Assembly: GCF_030867145.1 (NCBI RefSeq)
Contig: NC_134417.1
Location: forward strand, 9,959,577 to 10,023,576
Reading direction: 5' to 3'
Origin: Opisthocomus hoazin
Taxonomy: Eukaryota > Chordata > Aves > Opisthocomiformes > Opisthocomidae
Length of the DNA: 64,000 bases
The translations under genes and the position numbers were made by a program. Shown piece after piece: positions 12,256 to 24,935 of the stretch. The notes beneath the pieces were generated by a model. The model saw only the letters and a list, made by a program, of their open reading frames with translations, had not been told where the DNA came from and did not search any database. Every line of letters begins with the position of its first letter. Position 1 is the first letter of the stretch.

Positions 12256-14106
12256 TACCCATTTGTAGACCTTTGTCTGGTACTGGATAAAGCGTCTTTC
12301 TGACCAGCTCAAGAGAGAGACATTAAACCAGTGATGTATAGAACTATATTTATATGCTGAATAAATAGACTAAAAATACCCCTTCAAAGAGAGTAAGCTG
12401 TAATTTTAAATTGTAGCACTTCTAAAGAGCTTTCACTGATATCAGACACTCCCAGGCTCCAAGCAGCACAGCACTGCATTTTCATCAAATAACTGTGAAA
12501 CCATTGCCACAAAATTGCAACCAAAATGTTTGTGCAATGTTGTGTAGCTACGGAAACAAACTTGGGCTTCTAGAATTACCTTATTAACTGGTTCATAGCA
12601 ATGGGCTCATCGCAGGGCTTTGGCAGGGTTGCATGTTAGGCTGTGCAATTTCTCCCCTTGCCCCAAAGACGAGTAAACCCCATATATATTCAAGAACGGG
12701 CAGGCATGAAGTGTTATCAGGGCCTTATTGACTTTAGATTGATTAAAGACAGAGCAAATTCCTACTTCACCATTAACAGCTGGGACTGATAAATCAAAGT
12801 TTCTTGAATGCATGCAAATGCCACATGGTGTTTATAACAGTGTTTCTCAACTATTTTATTTATTTTTATCATATAATCTTTATTTTCAGACCTACTTCAT
12901 TTCAGTGTTAGCTACTTAGGGTGCACATTAAGATACAACCTTTTGGTTACTATGTACTAGGCACCTCAGAAAGCATGACACTGAAGTTACCAGATTTTTT
13001 TCAAGAAAATATGAATTTCATTTAAAATAATCTGTTTACAGGGGCTTACTTGTGTTCTTCCCTACTAAGCTCCATTTGGGCTTCGTCAGGAGATACCGAT
13101 ATCTAGGAGTGCTCAGGGATCAGGAGGTCCTCCACCCTCTTCCTTCTCCTCCACCCCCTCAAATTTTTGGTGACAAAACACCAAAAATATTTGTGTGGAG
13201 AGCACTCTCTTGCCTTACAGTCTCCCTAAAATAGGACAGTTTAATACAGAGTATTCATTTGCTCTGTGAAAAAAAGCAAATATTAAATGAGATATTAATT
13301 TTCTGCTGGGGATAACACAGGGCTATATTTTAGATGAAAGCCACTCTTTATGTACCAATAAGCAGTTATTAAAAGCTAAATATTCTAAAGTTCAGTCATG
13401 CCGGAGATGAGTTTCAATACTCTGTAAATTTTTTTCTCTTTTTTAATCTGATATAAAGTATCATCATTATCTATTGAAATCTTTCTGTGTGGAGGTGAAA
13501 GGCATAAGATAATTGCTTGTTGGTGAGAGAATAATTTTACATGGTGTTTATTTAATGAATCTGTATTTGGGATGAAGAATATCCAGGCTTTAGAGTGATG
13601 GCCATGGTGGTGCTCCCACAGGCACGTGGGGAAGGGCAGCAAGGTCCCAGTGCTGCCTGGTCGGCTCCCAGAGTGGCTTGGCTTGTCTCAGCTCAGAGCT
13701 GGAGGGGGCTGGAACCTTTCAATGACCAGGGACTGCCTCTTGTTTCTAAGCTTCCAAGAGAAGAATGGGTAACACTTTCTGGTTACAGAGCAAGCTATGA
13801 AACATAAAGTAACCCTCAGGCTTATTGTCAGTCCTCTGTTTCCATCATCCTTTGGAGGATGTCCTTCTGATACTTGTGAAGAGCTTGCATATAGATGGTC
13901 GAACTCTCTTTACAACCAACTCCTCTTGTCATACTAGTTTACTAAGTCACCTGCTTTCAGCAGACTGAGGTAGTAACACGCAGAGTCTTTACCACAGACA
14001 AATCTTCAGGTAGATGAGGTACGTGAGGGTCACCAGACTCTACTCTCCACTCCTGTCCACAGAAGACTGTGTTCGTGTCACCCCTTCTGCTGTAGCCTTA
14101 AGCAAA
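12256..14106. other. Unique non-coding sequence
   Basis: No gene recognised. A perfect 10-bp stem hairpin at 13,163-13,188 is listed separately. A GC-richer patch at about 13,590-13,740 has one open frame without recognisable homology. Confidence 0.6.
13163..13188. repeat. Perfect 10-bp inverted repeat with 6-nt loop
   Basis: The left arm ATTTTTGGTG (13,163-13,172) is the exact reverse complement of CACCAAAAAT (13,179-13,188), with the loop ACAAAA between them. It lies just after a pyrimidine-rich stretch. No known RNA family is recognised. It may be chance or part of a small inverted repeat. Confidence 0.8.
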
Positions 14107-14236
14107 TGTTAGAGAAAGGTTATACTTACATATATAATTACTTATACATACTTAAGTACTTATACATACTTATATACTTATATAAGCTTGGTTATACTTA
14201 TTTCTTAGAGAAAGAGTGCTTGGTTATACTTATTTC
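14107..14236 (+). repeat. AT-rich degenerate minisatellite
   Basis: Built from TACTTATA-type words repeated many times between 14,125 and 14,185, then a 19-nt unit GCTTGGTTATACTTATTTC found twice exactly, at 14,186-14,204 and 14,218-14,236. The linker 'ttagagaaag' also occurs both before the array (about 14,109) and between the two 19-mers. A larger unit has therefore been duplicated and then expanded internally. The 121-codon open frame across it is just the translation of the repeat. Confidence 0.8.
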
Positions 14237-16369
14237 CTATCTTAAGAGAGTAGGGAGTAGTACACAAACTTTCTCTCTTTCTTTCCCAGCAAAGTCAATG
14301 TCAAACATCACAGAAAGCCTCTGGAAAGCAATGCATACTTGGGGAGCTTGGGGGAAAGCAAGCTTCTGCAGAAGTTCTGCAGATGAGGAGCCAGGTGAAA
14401 CCCTCTTCAGGGCATCACAAGGGGATCCAAGAAACTGTCTATCAGCTGCAGCCCTCAGAATTGCACTCTGAACTCACATTGTGGGTGTCTGACAGATACC
14501 GTAGCACTTGTTGTTTCCTTAGACCTGCCAATCCTGCCAAGGCAGGCAGACTTCAGCAGGACTAAGAGTGAATCCGACACTGGGGATCAGGCAAGCCTGG
14601 TCGGGGGCAGGGGTTCATGACATGCATTCAAATGCCTAGCTCTGCCTGCCCTCCCAGCCAGGCCAGAGACCTGTCAGGAAGTTGAGTGCACTGCCAGGAC
14701 ATTGCCATTTGTCCACAGGCATCTGAGAAGGGAGCCATGTAGTGAGAGCTGAAAGCAAAAATCAGGGCAGACGCAATAAGACTTGGGATGGCCATTATCC
14801 AGCAGGGTTTAAATCTCTGTACTCTCCTTTCTAAATCTGTTTTTCTAATTTCTACCAGCAGCAAGAATCAGCCACAGTTCCTGTTTAAATCTAGAAGAAA
14901 CTAAACATTTGTTCTTGGGTGGGAGTCAGAAAAGCTGAAGATGCACTTTGCTCTGAACCCCAATGTAAGAGCTCTCTGCACAATGCTGATACCAAAGTCC
15001 AGCAGTGCTGATGGAGGTCCATCAGCTTCAGCACGCTTTGACTATGAATGTGGTCTAAATATAAATATTTGTCTCCTCCACTCTAGATCTGGAAATCCAA
15101 CAAGCGGGTCATGATCTAGAAATGGTGTGAGAATAAGGAATTGTTCATGATATTTAGAAAGGACTTGTGTTTATGGTGTTCACAAACTTGTATTGACCAG
15201 TCATACAACTACACCCCTAAAAAATGTGTAAGCGTGCCAATTTCATGTGGAAAATATGAAGACTTAGATGTTAACGTGTTTTGCAAAGCTGAAGTTAGGC
15301 ATTAATGCCAAAGCAAAGCATTCAAATTCCGAGTCAGGCTCCCAAAAATTACAAGATTTGCTCTTACAGTTCCCCCCCCCTTTTTTTAACCTGAAGATTG
15401 TAGAGGTGGTTGTCTTCTGATTATGGAGTCAAAAATTCAGATTTTCAGGCTTTCTCTGCAGCCATGAGAACCAGAAGCTTACCTTTTCAAATACATAATC
15501 TGAAATTCTCATCATAAATCCGGGATTTTAGACCTTACAGAAAACATCAAATATTGTCACGTTTCTGATAGAATCACAAAACTGGCAGTGCTGCTTAAGC
15601 TTGCATTTTCTCAGCTTTCCTAAGAAAACAAATTGCAGGATGTTCCTAAGATTTTCCTTGAAAGCAGAACTGTGCCAGGAGAATGCCATGCCATTTCAAT
15701 AGTAATATTCACACTCATTGTTAATTTCAAAATTGGTTATTGCTTTCAATAAATAAAAAACTTAAAAGTCTGAATTTTTGGATGATTTTAACATCCACAT
15801 TTGCCACTGACAAGGTTTTAATTGTTGGTGCGTCTAAAAAACACACTCAGACCAACTTTTTTTTCCAATAAGGAATCAGAATAATTGTACTGAACCAAAC
15901 CAAAAGTCTCTCTAGCCCATTTTCTATCTCTGACAGCCATCAAAAACATCACTGAGGGTGTGCAGGGCAGGGACACTTCAGTGATGCACTCTTCCAGCCT
16001 CACAAAACAAGTAGATCTGGAACTTTGAGCCACAGGCATCACCAATAAATTTTACAGCGCCTGATGGATTGTTTATATACCAGAACCCTTGTAAACTTTA
16101 AGTATCTTGTATTACATATTGTGTGAAGAACCTACTTTGGTGTTATGAATAGGCAAAAAGATGACCTGTGTCTACCACAGAATGCATGTCAAGATTCATG
16201 GGTTCCTCTACTAACTCTCCTGGAGCTATGTGGTGAAGATCATTCAAGCAGATACTAATTTTTCACACGTGGGTTGGATTCCCTTTCCACGAGAGGATGA
16301 TTAGGGTTGTGACATCTTCTGTAAAATTTTTAAAATCACATCTGTATCTTCAGCAGCCACGCTCATCTT
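14237..16369. other. Unique non-coding sequence with a C9T7 tract
   Basis: No gene recognised. A polypyrimidine tract of nine C followed by seven T lies at 15,372-15,387. Otherwise this is ordinary AT-rich sequence. Confidence 0.6.
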
Positions 16370-16374
16370 CCTTC
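16370..16374. repeat. Left target-site duplication of the solo LTR
   Basis: CCTTC sits directly before the TG that starts the LTR, and is repeated exactly at 16,771-16,775 directly after the terminal CA. A 5-bp duplication fits ERVL-type integrases. Confidence 0.85.
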
Positions 16375-16770
16375 TGTCCTGGGTTTGGCTGGGATAGGGT
16401 TAACTTTCACAAGAAGCCAGGAAGGGACACAGCTGGGCCGGCTGACCCAAATTGGCCCAACAAAGGGGTATTCGCTACCATGTGCCCTCATGGTGTTGCT
16501 CAGCACTGAGGGGGGAGCTGGCTGGGGGGAGGTGAATTGCAGCTTGGGAGCACGCTGGGCATCAGGCGGTGAGCGTTGTTCTGTGAATTCCCTTGTTCTC
16601 GTCAGTGTTATTGTTGTTACTGTTATCTTCCTTTGCTGTTCTGTGAAACTGTCCTTACCCTGACCCGGGAGTTTTGCCTTTTTCTTCCTATTCTCCCCCA
16701 CCCCACCAGGGAGAAGGCCAATAGAGCGGCCTCATGGTCCTTTGTTGCCAGCCGGGGCTAAACTATGACA
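16375..16770 (+). mobile_element. Solo LTR, avian ERVL-type endogenous retrovirus
   Basis: A 396-bp unit starts with TGTC and ends with GACA, the TG...CA inverted termini of a retroviral LTR. It is flanked by an exact 5-bp direct repeat (CCTTC). The internal sequence follows an LTR family that I remember as very abundant in bird genomes: it opens with a 'ctgggatagggttaac' type start, has a central 'gctgacccaaattggccc' segment, a T-rich 'ttattgttgttactgttat' part, and ends in 'gccggggctaaactatgaca'. It appears shorter than the fuller members I recall, lacking a segment after the first 35 bases or so. No gag, pol or env sequence lies next to it, so this is a solo LTR left by recombination between two LTRs. 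Open frames across it are spurious. Orientation follows the remembered consensus. Confidence 0.88.
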
Positions 16771-16775
16771 CCTTC
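16771..16775. repeat. Right target-site duplication of the solo LTR
   Basis: CCTTC, identical to 16,370-16,374, immediately after the LTR's terminal CA. Confidence 0.85.
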
Positions 16776-19700
16776 CCATGTCTCCTCTCTATTCTATTGA
16801 CATCTAGAAATGCTTACCAAATGCAAGCACAGTATGTATCAAGAAAGAAAAGAATTACCTAGCAAATTCTGTAAGAGAGAACCAAATGCATTTTTTTCTT
16901 GGACTTCTTCACCCCAGAAATTCTGGAGACAGATGCCTTAAAGTAAAGGCAGAGCACTTCTTACTTATGAAAGAGTAAGTTATTGGTGCTGTCATCTGTT
17001 TCACAACTCAGAAAAAGTCAAAGAAATTGGAGATAAGCACCAACTACCTCTTCCTGGAGATGTCTGAATATTGCTTGCCAGCCTTACAGCCTCTGACGAG
17101 TCTCTTCAGCATGATTCCTTGTGAATATCCACCATAATCTCAGCGTTTTGGCCATGTTCACCCAAATCTACCAAGACATGAAAATATACAAAAGACAGCT
17201 GATTACAAAATTAAGTGCCAGGACACATTTTATTCTTAAGAACTCCCATTTCTGAGCAGTTTTATCCTCTATAGGATGCATCCTCAAATGACTTTCTCCT
17301 CTATGCCTGGCCTAAGAGCAAATCTTGCCTGGAGCCCACAAAGGTCTTGAGCAGGAGGAGCTTCCTGTGCTCCTGCAGAAGAGCTGCCCTTCTTCCCATT
17401 CCCTCGGGGAGCAGTGACAGCAAGCTGTCATGGTTCACAACATGGAAACAGCATCCTGCAATGGGTTGGGATGGCTGTACTTGGGCAGACTTGCTGCCCA
17501 GAGCTGAGCTCATCTCTGTGAAAATTTGTGCAGCTCAATAAAACTACTGAATGAGTCTTGGCAAATGTTAAGTAGTGTTGCTCCTGGGTGATGGAGGGAT
17601 GGTATCTCCCAGTCCTGTGCCATCAGCTGTCTTCTGCTTTAGACCTTCTTTTCTTGAGAGCTTCCCCTTCAGTCAAAGGCAAGCTGGAACCAGCCAGCAT
17701 GACTCCTGTGGGTAGATTTGCATCACCTCGAATGAAGCACTGCTCATCCTCCACAGCCCTTTATGCACCCAGTAGAGAAAAGGAGACTCTTCCAAAGGAT
17801 GCCTCAGAGAGGCAGCCTAAGGTCAGGTATACCACCCCCAATAGCCATGGCTCTTTGGAATCAGAAGCCCACATTTGAGTTACTCTTGGCAGGAAAAAAG
17901 CACAACTAATCCTATTGATTAAAAGTAAGAAGCCATCTTACAGTGGAAACGTAATTAAGGGACTGTGAGCATGGTTCTGCTGTAACCCACTACAACCACA
18001 CCCCTGTGCAAGTTACAGCCAGTTCAGGAGATCTTGCTTTAAAAATGAGTACAGTCTGTAGGATATAGGCTGTGGAGCCAGGCCTGTGTCATTCCCAGAT
18101 GGCAATACAGCAATAGGTGTAACTTTCAAAATCCTTTAGCAAGGACTAAAGAGACTAATTTCTGTGAGTAGCTTGACTTCCAATTTTCATCAGTGCCTGT
18201 GAACATAAGGGAGGGGGCTGAGTATTTAACAGATCCTGGTAGCATTTTATTCATGACAGAAAGTAAGGGTTTGTAATGTTGACAGACCATATCTTCTAAC
18301 ACAGATACTCTGGGACATTTGACCACGTTATTCTCAGTGTTCCTTTATCATTTTGTTCTAGAGGCTGGCCTTATTTTATGTGGAGGTGACAGAAATGATT
18401 GTTTGCAATGAAAACTTGGTTGCTTAGGACTAGAACCCAGGAAGGGCATGGATTTTCATGATGAAGATGCAAATTTGCAACTTCTCTTGGCATTTTTTTA
18501 CAATAGGATTGTTGCTTCTTTTCCTAAGGTTATGGAAACTACACAGTTACCTAAGTTATTATCCTCCCTTTACACCTGCCACACTGTGATTATCTCTCTT
18601 GAAAGATTTGAATGAAGAAAATGTAGATACTTTTTGCTCTGGGCTTTCGGAAACACCCTGCAGCTCCTCTCCAAGACTGATATATTTTTAGTATCACATG
18701 CTGTTTTCAGCAACCATCACCACCACACTGTGCACCTAGAAAAATTTATTTTCCTAGTCTGTGAATCCTGCATAGGATAGGAGTCAGGCACTGTGAAGAC
18801 ACTAGCTTTTCTTGTACTGCACAGTGTCTGAATTAGAAGTATTCAAAATACATATTAGAAAATGTCACCAGAGAAGCTGCGTGTCTAGTGTCTCAGCTAT
18901 CTACATAGGTTATATGAGATTATTTTGGATTCTTTCTTGAATTTATGTACCTGTGTTACCTCTTTTGAGCGAACTGTTAATCTTGGTTATGATTCTTAGC
19001 CTCAAATTATAGAGTTTATATTCTTAAAATCTGGAAAACACATTGAATGTATGGTCACAGGCAAGCTGCTGGTTGTTGATTCCACACTAAACCTACACCA
19101 GATGGCACCCCTGTGGGTCAGTATCCATGAATCATACCCACAAGCTCTGGATTGCACTGCTGAATTGTAAATTGAAAGTTGTTTACTTAAACTGTTCCTC
19201 TCTCATCTGTACTAAAATGTTCAGCCCAAGAGACATGGAACAGGGAAACCTTCTTATTCTCTCCCGGATGAACTACAACACTATGTAGTATTGTACATCA
19301 GCTGCAAGGACTTGTAGTGATCATGGAGTTCATGGTTTATTAAAGATTGCCAAAGAAAATGTCTGAAGTGCTGTTTATCTGTCATAAATTATTTCAAGCA
19401 CTTTTACCAGTGCTGTAGTATTAATGTTCTATGTAATATTTTTATATAAATATTATATTTATTGCTAGTAGCTTGAATAGAGGCAATGCATTCAAAAATT
19501 CTGGAACACTTACAATGGTAGCTTTTATTTCAGTAATCTATTTAATTGATTCATTTAAAGTGTTTGTTATTGTTATATTTAAGTATGACTTAAGATGTCT
19601 GTAAATGGGTAACAAAGAGGCAAAGTGTGCTACTGAAATTAAACTTCTAAATGCAGTGGCCAGTAACAATTTTTTACAGCATTTATTACTCCTCACCAGG

Positions 19701-19873
19701 CCTCTGTGAAAAAAGAAACAAAATGCATGAGGAGAAATTCTCCATTCCATTTATTTCACAGAAAAAAGTATAAAACATCAGAAAACCGATGAATTATTTA
19801 TTAAAAACAAAATTGAATTTTCAGTTCTTGCAATTTCCAGCGAAACATAAGATAGAAAATTGTATCATTCTTT
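16776..19873. other. Unique non-coding sequence
   Basis: No gene or repeat recognised. 17,300-17,880 is somewhat GC-richer with a few short open frames lacking motifs. 18,900-19,060 and 19,370-19,560 are AT-rich and unique. No defensible splice pair is seen. Confidence 0.6.
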
Positions 19874-19913
19874 AAAAAAAAAAGCTGATGTGTATTAACC
19901 AGCTTTTTTTTTT
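19874..19913. repeat. Perfect 14-bp A/T-capped hairpin
   Basis: A run of ten A followed by GCTG (19,874-19,887) is the exact reverse complement of CAGC followed by T (19,900-19,913), with a 12-nt loop. The T run goes one base further. An A tract facing a T tract can pair by chance, but the GCTG/CAGC core extends the match inward. It could be a cruciform-prone palindrome or the remnant of a small inverted-repeat element. No family is recognised. Confidence 0.8.
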
Positions 19914-22900
19914 TCAATATAGACACTTGCCTTAGGCACAGATCCACTAAACACTTACTGTGATTTTAAGTTCAAGCATAAACCAGCCACAAAATCTCTC
20001 TAATGGGATTATTCACATGCTTACAGTTAGGAACACAAATATGTTTCCAGGCCCATGCATCTTCTCAAAAAGAGAATTCCAGGCCTTAAATCAAGACTGT
20101 ATTTCCTCTTCTGTGGCTGAGGCAATTAGTGTTAGATTGCTGTTCTGGGGAAACTATATATAGAGTTATTTCCAACATCATTCAAGTTGTAGGTCTTATT
20201 TTGCTTCTTCTGTGGTCCTTCATGAACACTGTCATAGGAGAAGAGTGTTGCACATGAGCGTCAGTAACAAAATGGCATGGTCGTAAAAATTGGCTTTGCT
20301 TGTCTGTAGCTCTGTGCTGCACAAAAAGCAAATCCATCTCAGCAGTGCAGAAGAAATGGGTAACTTAGATTTTGTTCAAAAATAATTCTAACTGCTATTT
20401 TCAGTTTGTGCCAATTGGGTGGGTAATAGTGTGAGAGCTTTAAATCAGCACCAAATGTTATTTCCAGTGAGAAATACTTAGAAAGTCCCTTGGTTATGAC
20501 TGCTTTGAGGCTGCTCACCAGTGAGTGCTAACACTGGCAAATTAAAAAAAGACTGAATTATAAAGGGAGGCTTTACTTCTCGCTTGAGAGCCAGCACTCA
20601 GTTTGGGAGTTGCTCTATGTCGGGATTCCGGTCAAGAGACCCCAAAGCTTAGGTTTAAGACCCACATGGTGCTATTATGCATGCTGAAGTTCTTAGCAGA
20701 ACATTTCCACGGTTCGTGAATTTCTGCATAGTGCATAGTGTCTTCCAGCACATTTTCTGCCTTTGAAGGGCAAAAATTTAAACGTACCTAGAAGTTAATG
20801 TTGTCAGGTAGAAGCCAGTCATAATCTTCCCTTGTGGGTGAGAGGAAGTCACAATATCGTCTCTCAGCCTACGTTTTATACTAAGTTCCAATAGCTTGAA
20901 TGTTACAGGGTGACAGTGATACTAGAAGAGGACACCAACATGTTCTAAGGAGTATTTTTGTCAGTCACAGCTTGCTTCAAGAAATCACCATCAAATAAGG
21001 GAAAGTCGAAATTGCCACTGCTTTTTAGTGGACAGCACCGGCCTGTAAACTTGTACATGAAAGGCAGTAACATAAGACTTTCCCCCAGGCTTTTTGTCTA
21101 CGTTGCTTCCTTCTGGTTGTGCAAAGCGGCTCCCTGTCTGGCGTCCTGCACCCCACCAGAGATGCCTTGGGTCCCACACCCGCTGTGGGGAGCCCAGGAG
21201 TCAGGTGTGGGGTCTGGTCCCCGTGGGGAGGAAGGAACCTGAAGGGCTCTTTGGTGATGGTGTCCACATACTTTGCTGAGACTCCTTATGTATTTTTTGT
21301 CACTACCTTTTTCTTACATGACTGCCCTAAGCACATTCAAAAATCTGTTCTGTGGGAAAAAATTCTACAAGATTGAAAGAATTTTCTTTGTATTGGAGCT
21401 GAAATGGAAGAAATTTTTAATTCCTGCCCATTTAAAGTACTCAAAGGTCTCTGAATATTTTACTGTTAGTCATAGCAATACAAATTGAAGATCCTATTTC
21501 TCGGATCATTGATTAAATATATAAGCATAATAGTTTGATTGGATCACTGTTTGCCATTTATCACATAACACTTAATTATTAATTACCCATAACTTACTTT
21601 CTCTGAAAATTAATAGATCGAACAGAGTTAATATTTGTTAATAACTACAACAGGGGCAAAACAATTATTTTGGAATTTAGGTAAGCGTTGCATGTATTAT
21701 ATGTACTCACTGGGACTTAACACAGTGCATATAGACCAGTAATTCATATTCTGCGATGGGACTGGTCAGTTTGTTCAGGTAAGGACAGAGAACAACAGAC
21801 TCAGTGGGTGTTTTCCTATTCTCTCCGAGAAGGTTTCTATTAAGCACTAAATTCCTTTATTTTTGTATTTCTTCTAAATGATTCTCTGAATCAAAAGTTT
21901 CATCACTCTGATAAATGTGGTTTTCCACCTGAGGAAGGTTTTTCCTCTTCCAGTCTGTGTTTTATGTGGTTGTTTGTTATCAAGACCTACACAATGACTT
22001 AATCAATACAAAGTACCCTCTAGGCAATGAGGGACCACAAGAAAGTGCAGCATCATTAAACTGAATTACAGACAAGCACTTAAGGAGACAAATAAGTATT
22101 TTGTTACTCTCAAGCTTCACTTTTTTGTAGCTATGATGATTGAAAATGTTTACAAACCATGCATGGTAGAGTGGCGGCAAAGGAAGAAGGCTGAGGGAAG
22201 TGGTCTAGCTGAGTGGTAGCCAACTTCTGCTGTAGATTGAAAAACAGGCTGGGAGCTGAAAACCAGAGCTCTTCTCCTGGTGTGTCTGGAGAGCCTCTGA
22301 GACACAGCCGGCTCACAGAGCTCTCCTGACAAGCAGCCCCATCTGGGGCCGAGGAGGGAGCAGCCACTCAGATGCTGAACTAGAAATGCAGTTCCCCTCT
22401 GGTGTGAAAATATTAGGGTAAACTCAAAAAACTGAATGCTGGTCACCAAGGAGAAGCGCACAGGTCTCCAGGGACACCTTACTGGCAGATGAGTACTTTC
22501 TACTTCAAATACCCTATTGCCGCCTCTTCTTTTCTCTAGCTGTTTCTAAAGAGCTCTTACTTAGCTATTGAATATTAATAGCTGTGATGATTTCTGCTAA
22601 AGTAATTTGAAAAAGTCATCAGCCCTTCTGTAAAACGTTGCTTGTCTGATTTCCAACATCCTCCTAATCAACCTTTCCTGTTACTTAAAAAAAATTAGAT
22701 AAATCATGCAGTTCATCCAAAATTCCCATGACAGAGAATGCATGTATCATCCTTCCACATCTGTCTGTCTTTCTGCCAGGATTGTATATGAACACCTTCC
22801 TTATAAAATTGAGGAGCAATACAGAAATCCCTGCTTCAGTTGATGTAGTCTCTGGCTCATCTCCCTTTGTGGGAGATTAGCCTTCTGCTCAGGCTAGGAT

Positions 22901-24874
22901 CATATATTTAATCTTTATGATTTGCAGGTGACATAATTATTTAGAGCAACAAAATACTGAGTAACTTGCAAGATAATCTTAAACAAAGCACAAAACTTTT
23001 TTGTGAACTAGAAACTTCTTTCGTCTTTAAGGTTGCATAGCTGAAGAAGAAAGATGTCTTCATAAACAAGAAAAGTCACCTAACAACAAAAAATGTTTTA
23101 TTCTAGCCCTCTTCCCCTTGGCAAGAAAATTTGGGCAATGGCTTACATATGTGCTGAGCACACACTGGAATTCCTCATGCAAAGAAATCAAATACCTGTT
23201 TGTAAAAAGATCAGGGACGTGTCTATTTTGCGAACTGCACGTAAACCACTCTGTCCTGTTTGTGCAGAGAGAGCAACTTCATGCTGGCACTGCATATCTG
23301 CATTGCTTGTGAATTTATACAGGCAGATCCTTCATGGGAATTGAATGGCCGCATGAGATTTTTAGGTCTGGTTTTCAAAACTTTTTAGCATTTGCTTAAC
23401 TTTGCTTCAGTTGATAGAAATCCAAGAAATCATTATGGTCTTACAGGAGACCAAATTAGGCTTGTGATGAATGCTTTGGAAAACATTTTCTTGGTTTTCA
23501 CGCAAATTCAAATTGTGATCCAATACCAACTAGTAACCTAAAGTTTGTTGAAAGGTATGGCCTACGCACATGAGTCTGGACCCTCCTCTTCACCTCTGCC
23601 GATTAAACTGCTTTATGATTAGCTACTAAATTTTTCTTCTCATCCGTTAATGACCCTATACCACCCTCTCAGTTCCTTTTAAGCTGCCTTCCTGGTGAAG
23701 GAGCAATCACTGGCATGAAGTCTGGGAAACCTACAAAAGCATGGATTCATTAGGGGAGGAGTGGAGCTAAATGTGCTTTATGCCCTCATTAGCAATGGTG
23801 TAATAACTACCCCTCTACACATTTACTTACTGCCAGCCTAGAACTAGAGCTAGTCAGGGAGTGTGCAGGAGATTTCCCAGCTGCAGAAATCTTGCACAGA
23901 TTTTGTAAAGAGCCGCAGAAAGCAAATCCTTCTGCTGCTTGTATAGCTGCCTGTGCCCTGGATCTTGTAGGATCCAGTCTAAATGAGTACAAAAGCTCTG
24001 GCCATAATTGAACACTTGCTTAGACACACAGACATATACTTCAGAAGACGTGCACCTAAATACTTTCTGTTTGTAAGAGTCTTGACATAAACAACTGTAG
24101 TTGCTGTACTACTTGTAGTTAACCAACAGGGAGGAGAAGTGATCTATGTTGGTCTCCCATGATATGAGAGGTGGCCCATAAAACAAGCTGTTAAGATACA
24201 ATTCTTACTGTGAAAATGTTTGGGTGCTTTCTGACTAGAGAATGCAGCACAAGAAGGAATGAAATGCACTTTTTATTTAAATGCAAGCACAATTGTCATC
24301 ATCTATCGGCCTCACAAGTTGCAGCATCTGTCTTTTTTCAGCTTAATTTGCAAAAGTGGGTTAGCTTAACAATATGATCTGAAGGATCTACAATGTATTA
24401 GAACTGTCAACATTGCTAAATATCAGAATTGGAATGAAATAACTTAGTTTCCTTAAATTATGAAGGCAGGGAGGGCCCAAGAGGGTTTTATTAAAAAATC
24501 CTTCTTTTTATGGGAACTTTAGTTTTCTGTTCTGTTTTTGTCACTTTGAAATGGGTGAGGCATGGTGAAAAAGAGGACAGGACAGGTCCCATTCAAGTAG
24601 GCGCTTTGCTGGTCAATGCAAACTGGAATTTGTGTCAAGGTCATGGGAAAGTTCAGTGACCTAATTTGTTTTCCTGCTCTCAGCAGAGCACTTCATGTGC
24701 TCCAGAAAGAGGGGAGAAAAAGGCTCAGCTCTTACAGGCAATGTCCTAGCACTATGAATAAAGTGCTCAGTGTCATCCATCAAACCACTTTGCAGAAGGT
24801 CTCTACTTTTCTGTAGCCATGACTATGACAAGCCCTCAGATCTCCCTGCAACCATTGCCATTAATCCCTCACAA
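19914..24874. other. Unique non-coding sequence
   Basis: No gene recognised. 21,060-21,260 is a GC-richer patch with several overlapping open frames. It follows a 'ctttcccccag' that could pass as a splice acceptor, but the downstream reading frames match nothing I know. 21,480-21,720 is strongly AT-rich. 22,130-22,460 has open frames on the minus strand without motifs. Confidence 0.55.
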
Positions 24875-24935
24875 GGAATATGATGCACAGAAAGATTAAG
24901 GTTCCACAAGCAAGCTTGGTTCAAAATGCCTGTTT
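24875..24935 (-). repeat. Weak MIR-like fragment
   Basis: The words 'gatgcacagaaagattaagg' followed by 'ccacaag' parallel the reverse complement of MIR (gaggcacagagaggttaag...gcccaagg). The match is short and poor, so this is tentative. Confidence 0.3.

Noticed and set aside
13965..13976. TGAGGTAGTA, a let-7 seed match
   Set aside because: The match ends after 10 bases and no let-7-like 3' arm lies downstream.
16363..16761. Several open frames across 16.36-16.76 kb
   Set aside because: They lie within or across the solo LTR and have no gag, pol or env similarity.
21087..21212. Possible exon between a CCCCCAG acceptor-like and a CAG/GTGTGG donor-like site
   Set aside because: The donor is weak and none of the three reading frames resembles a known protein.
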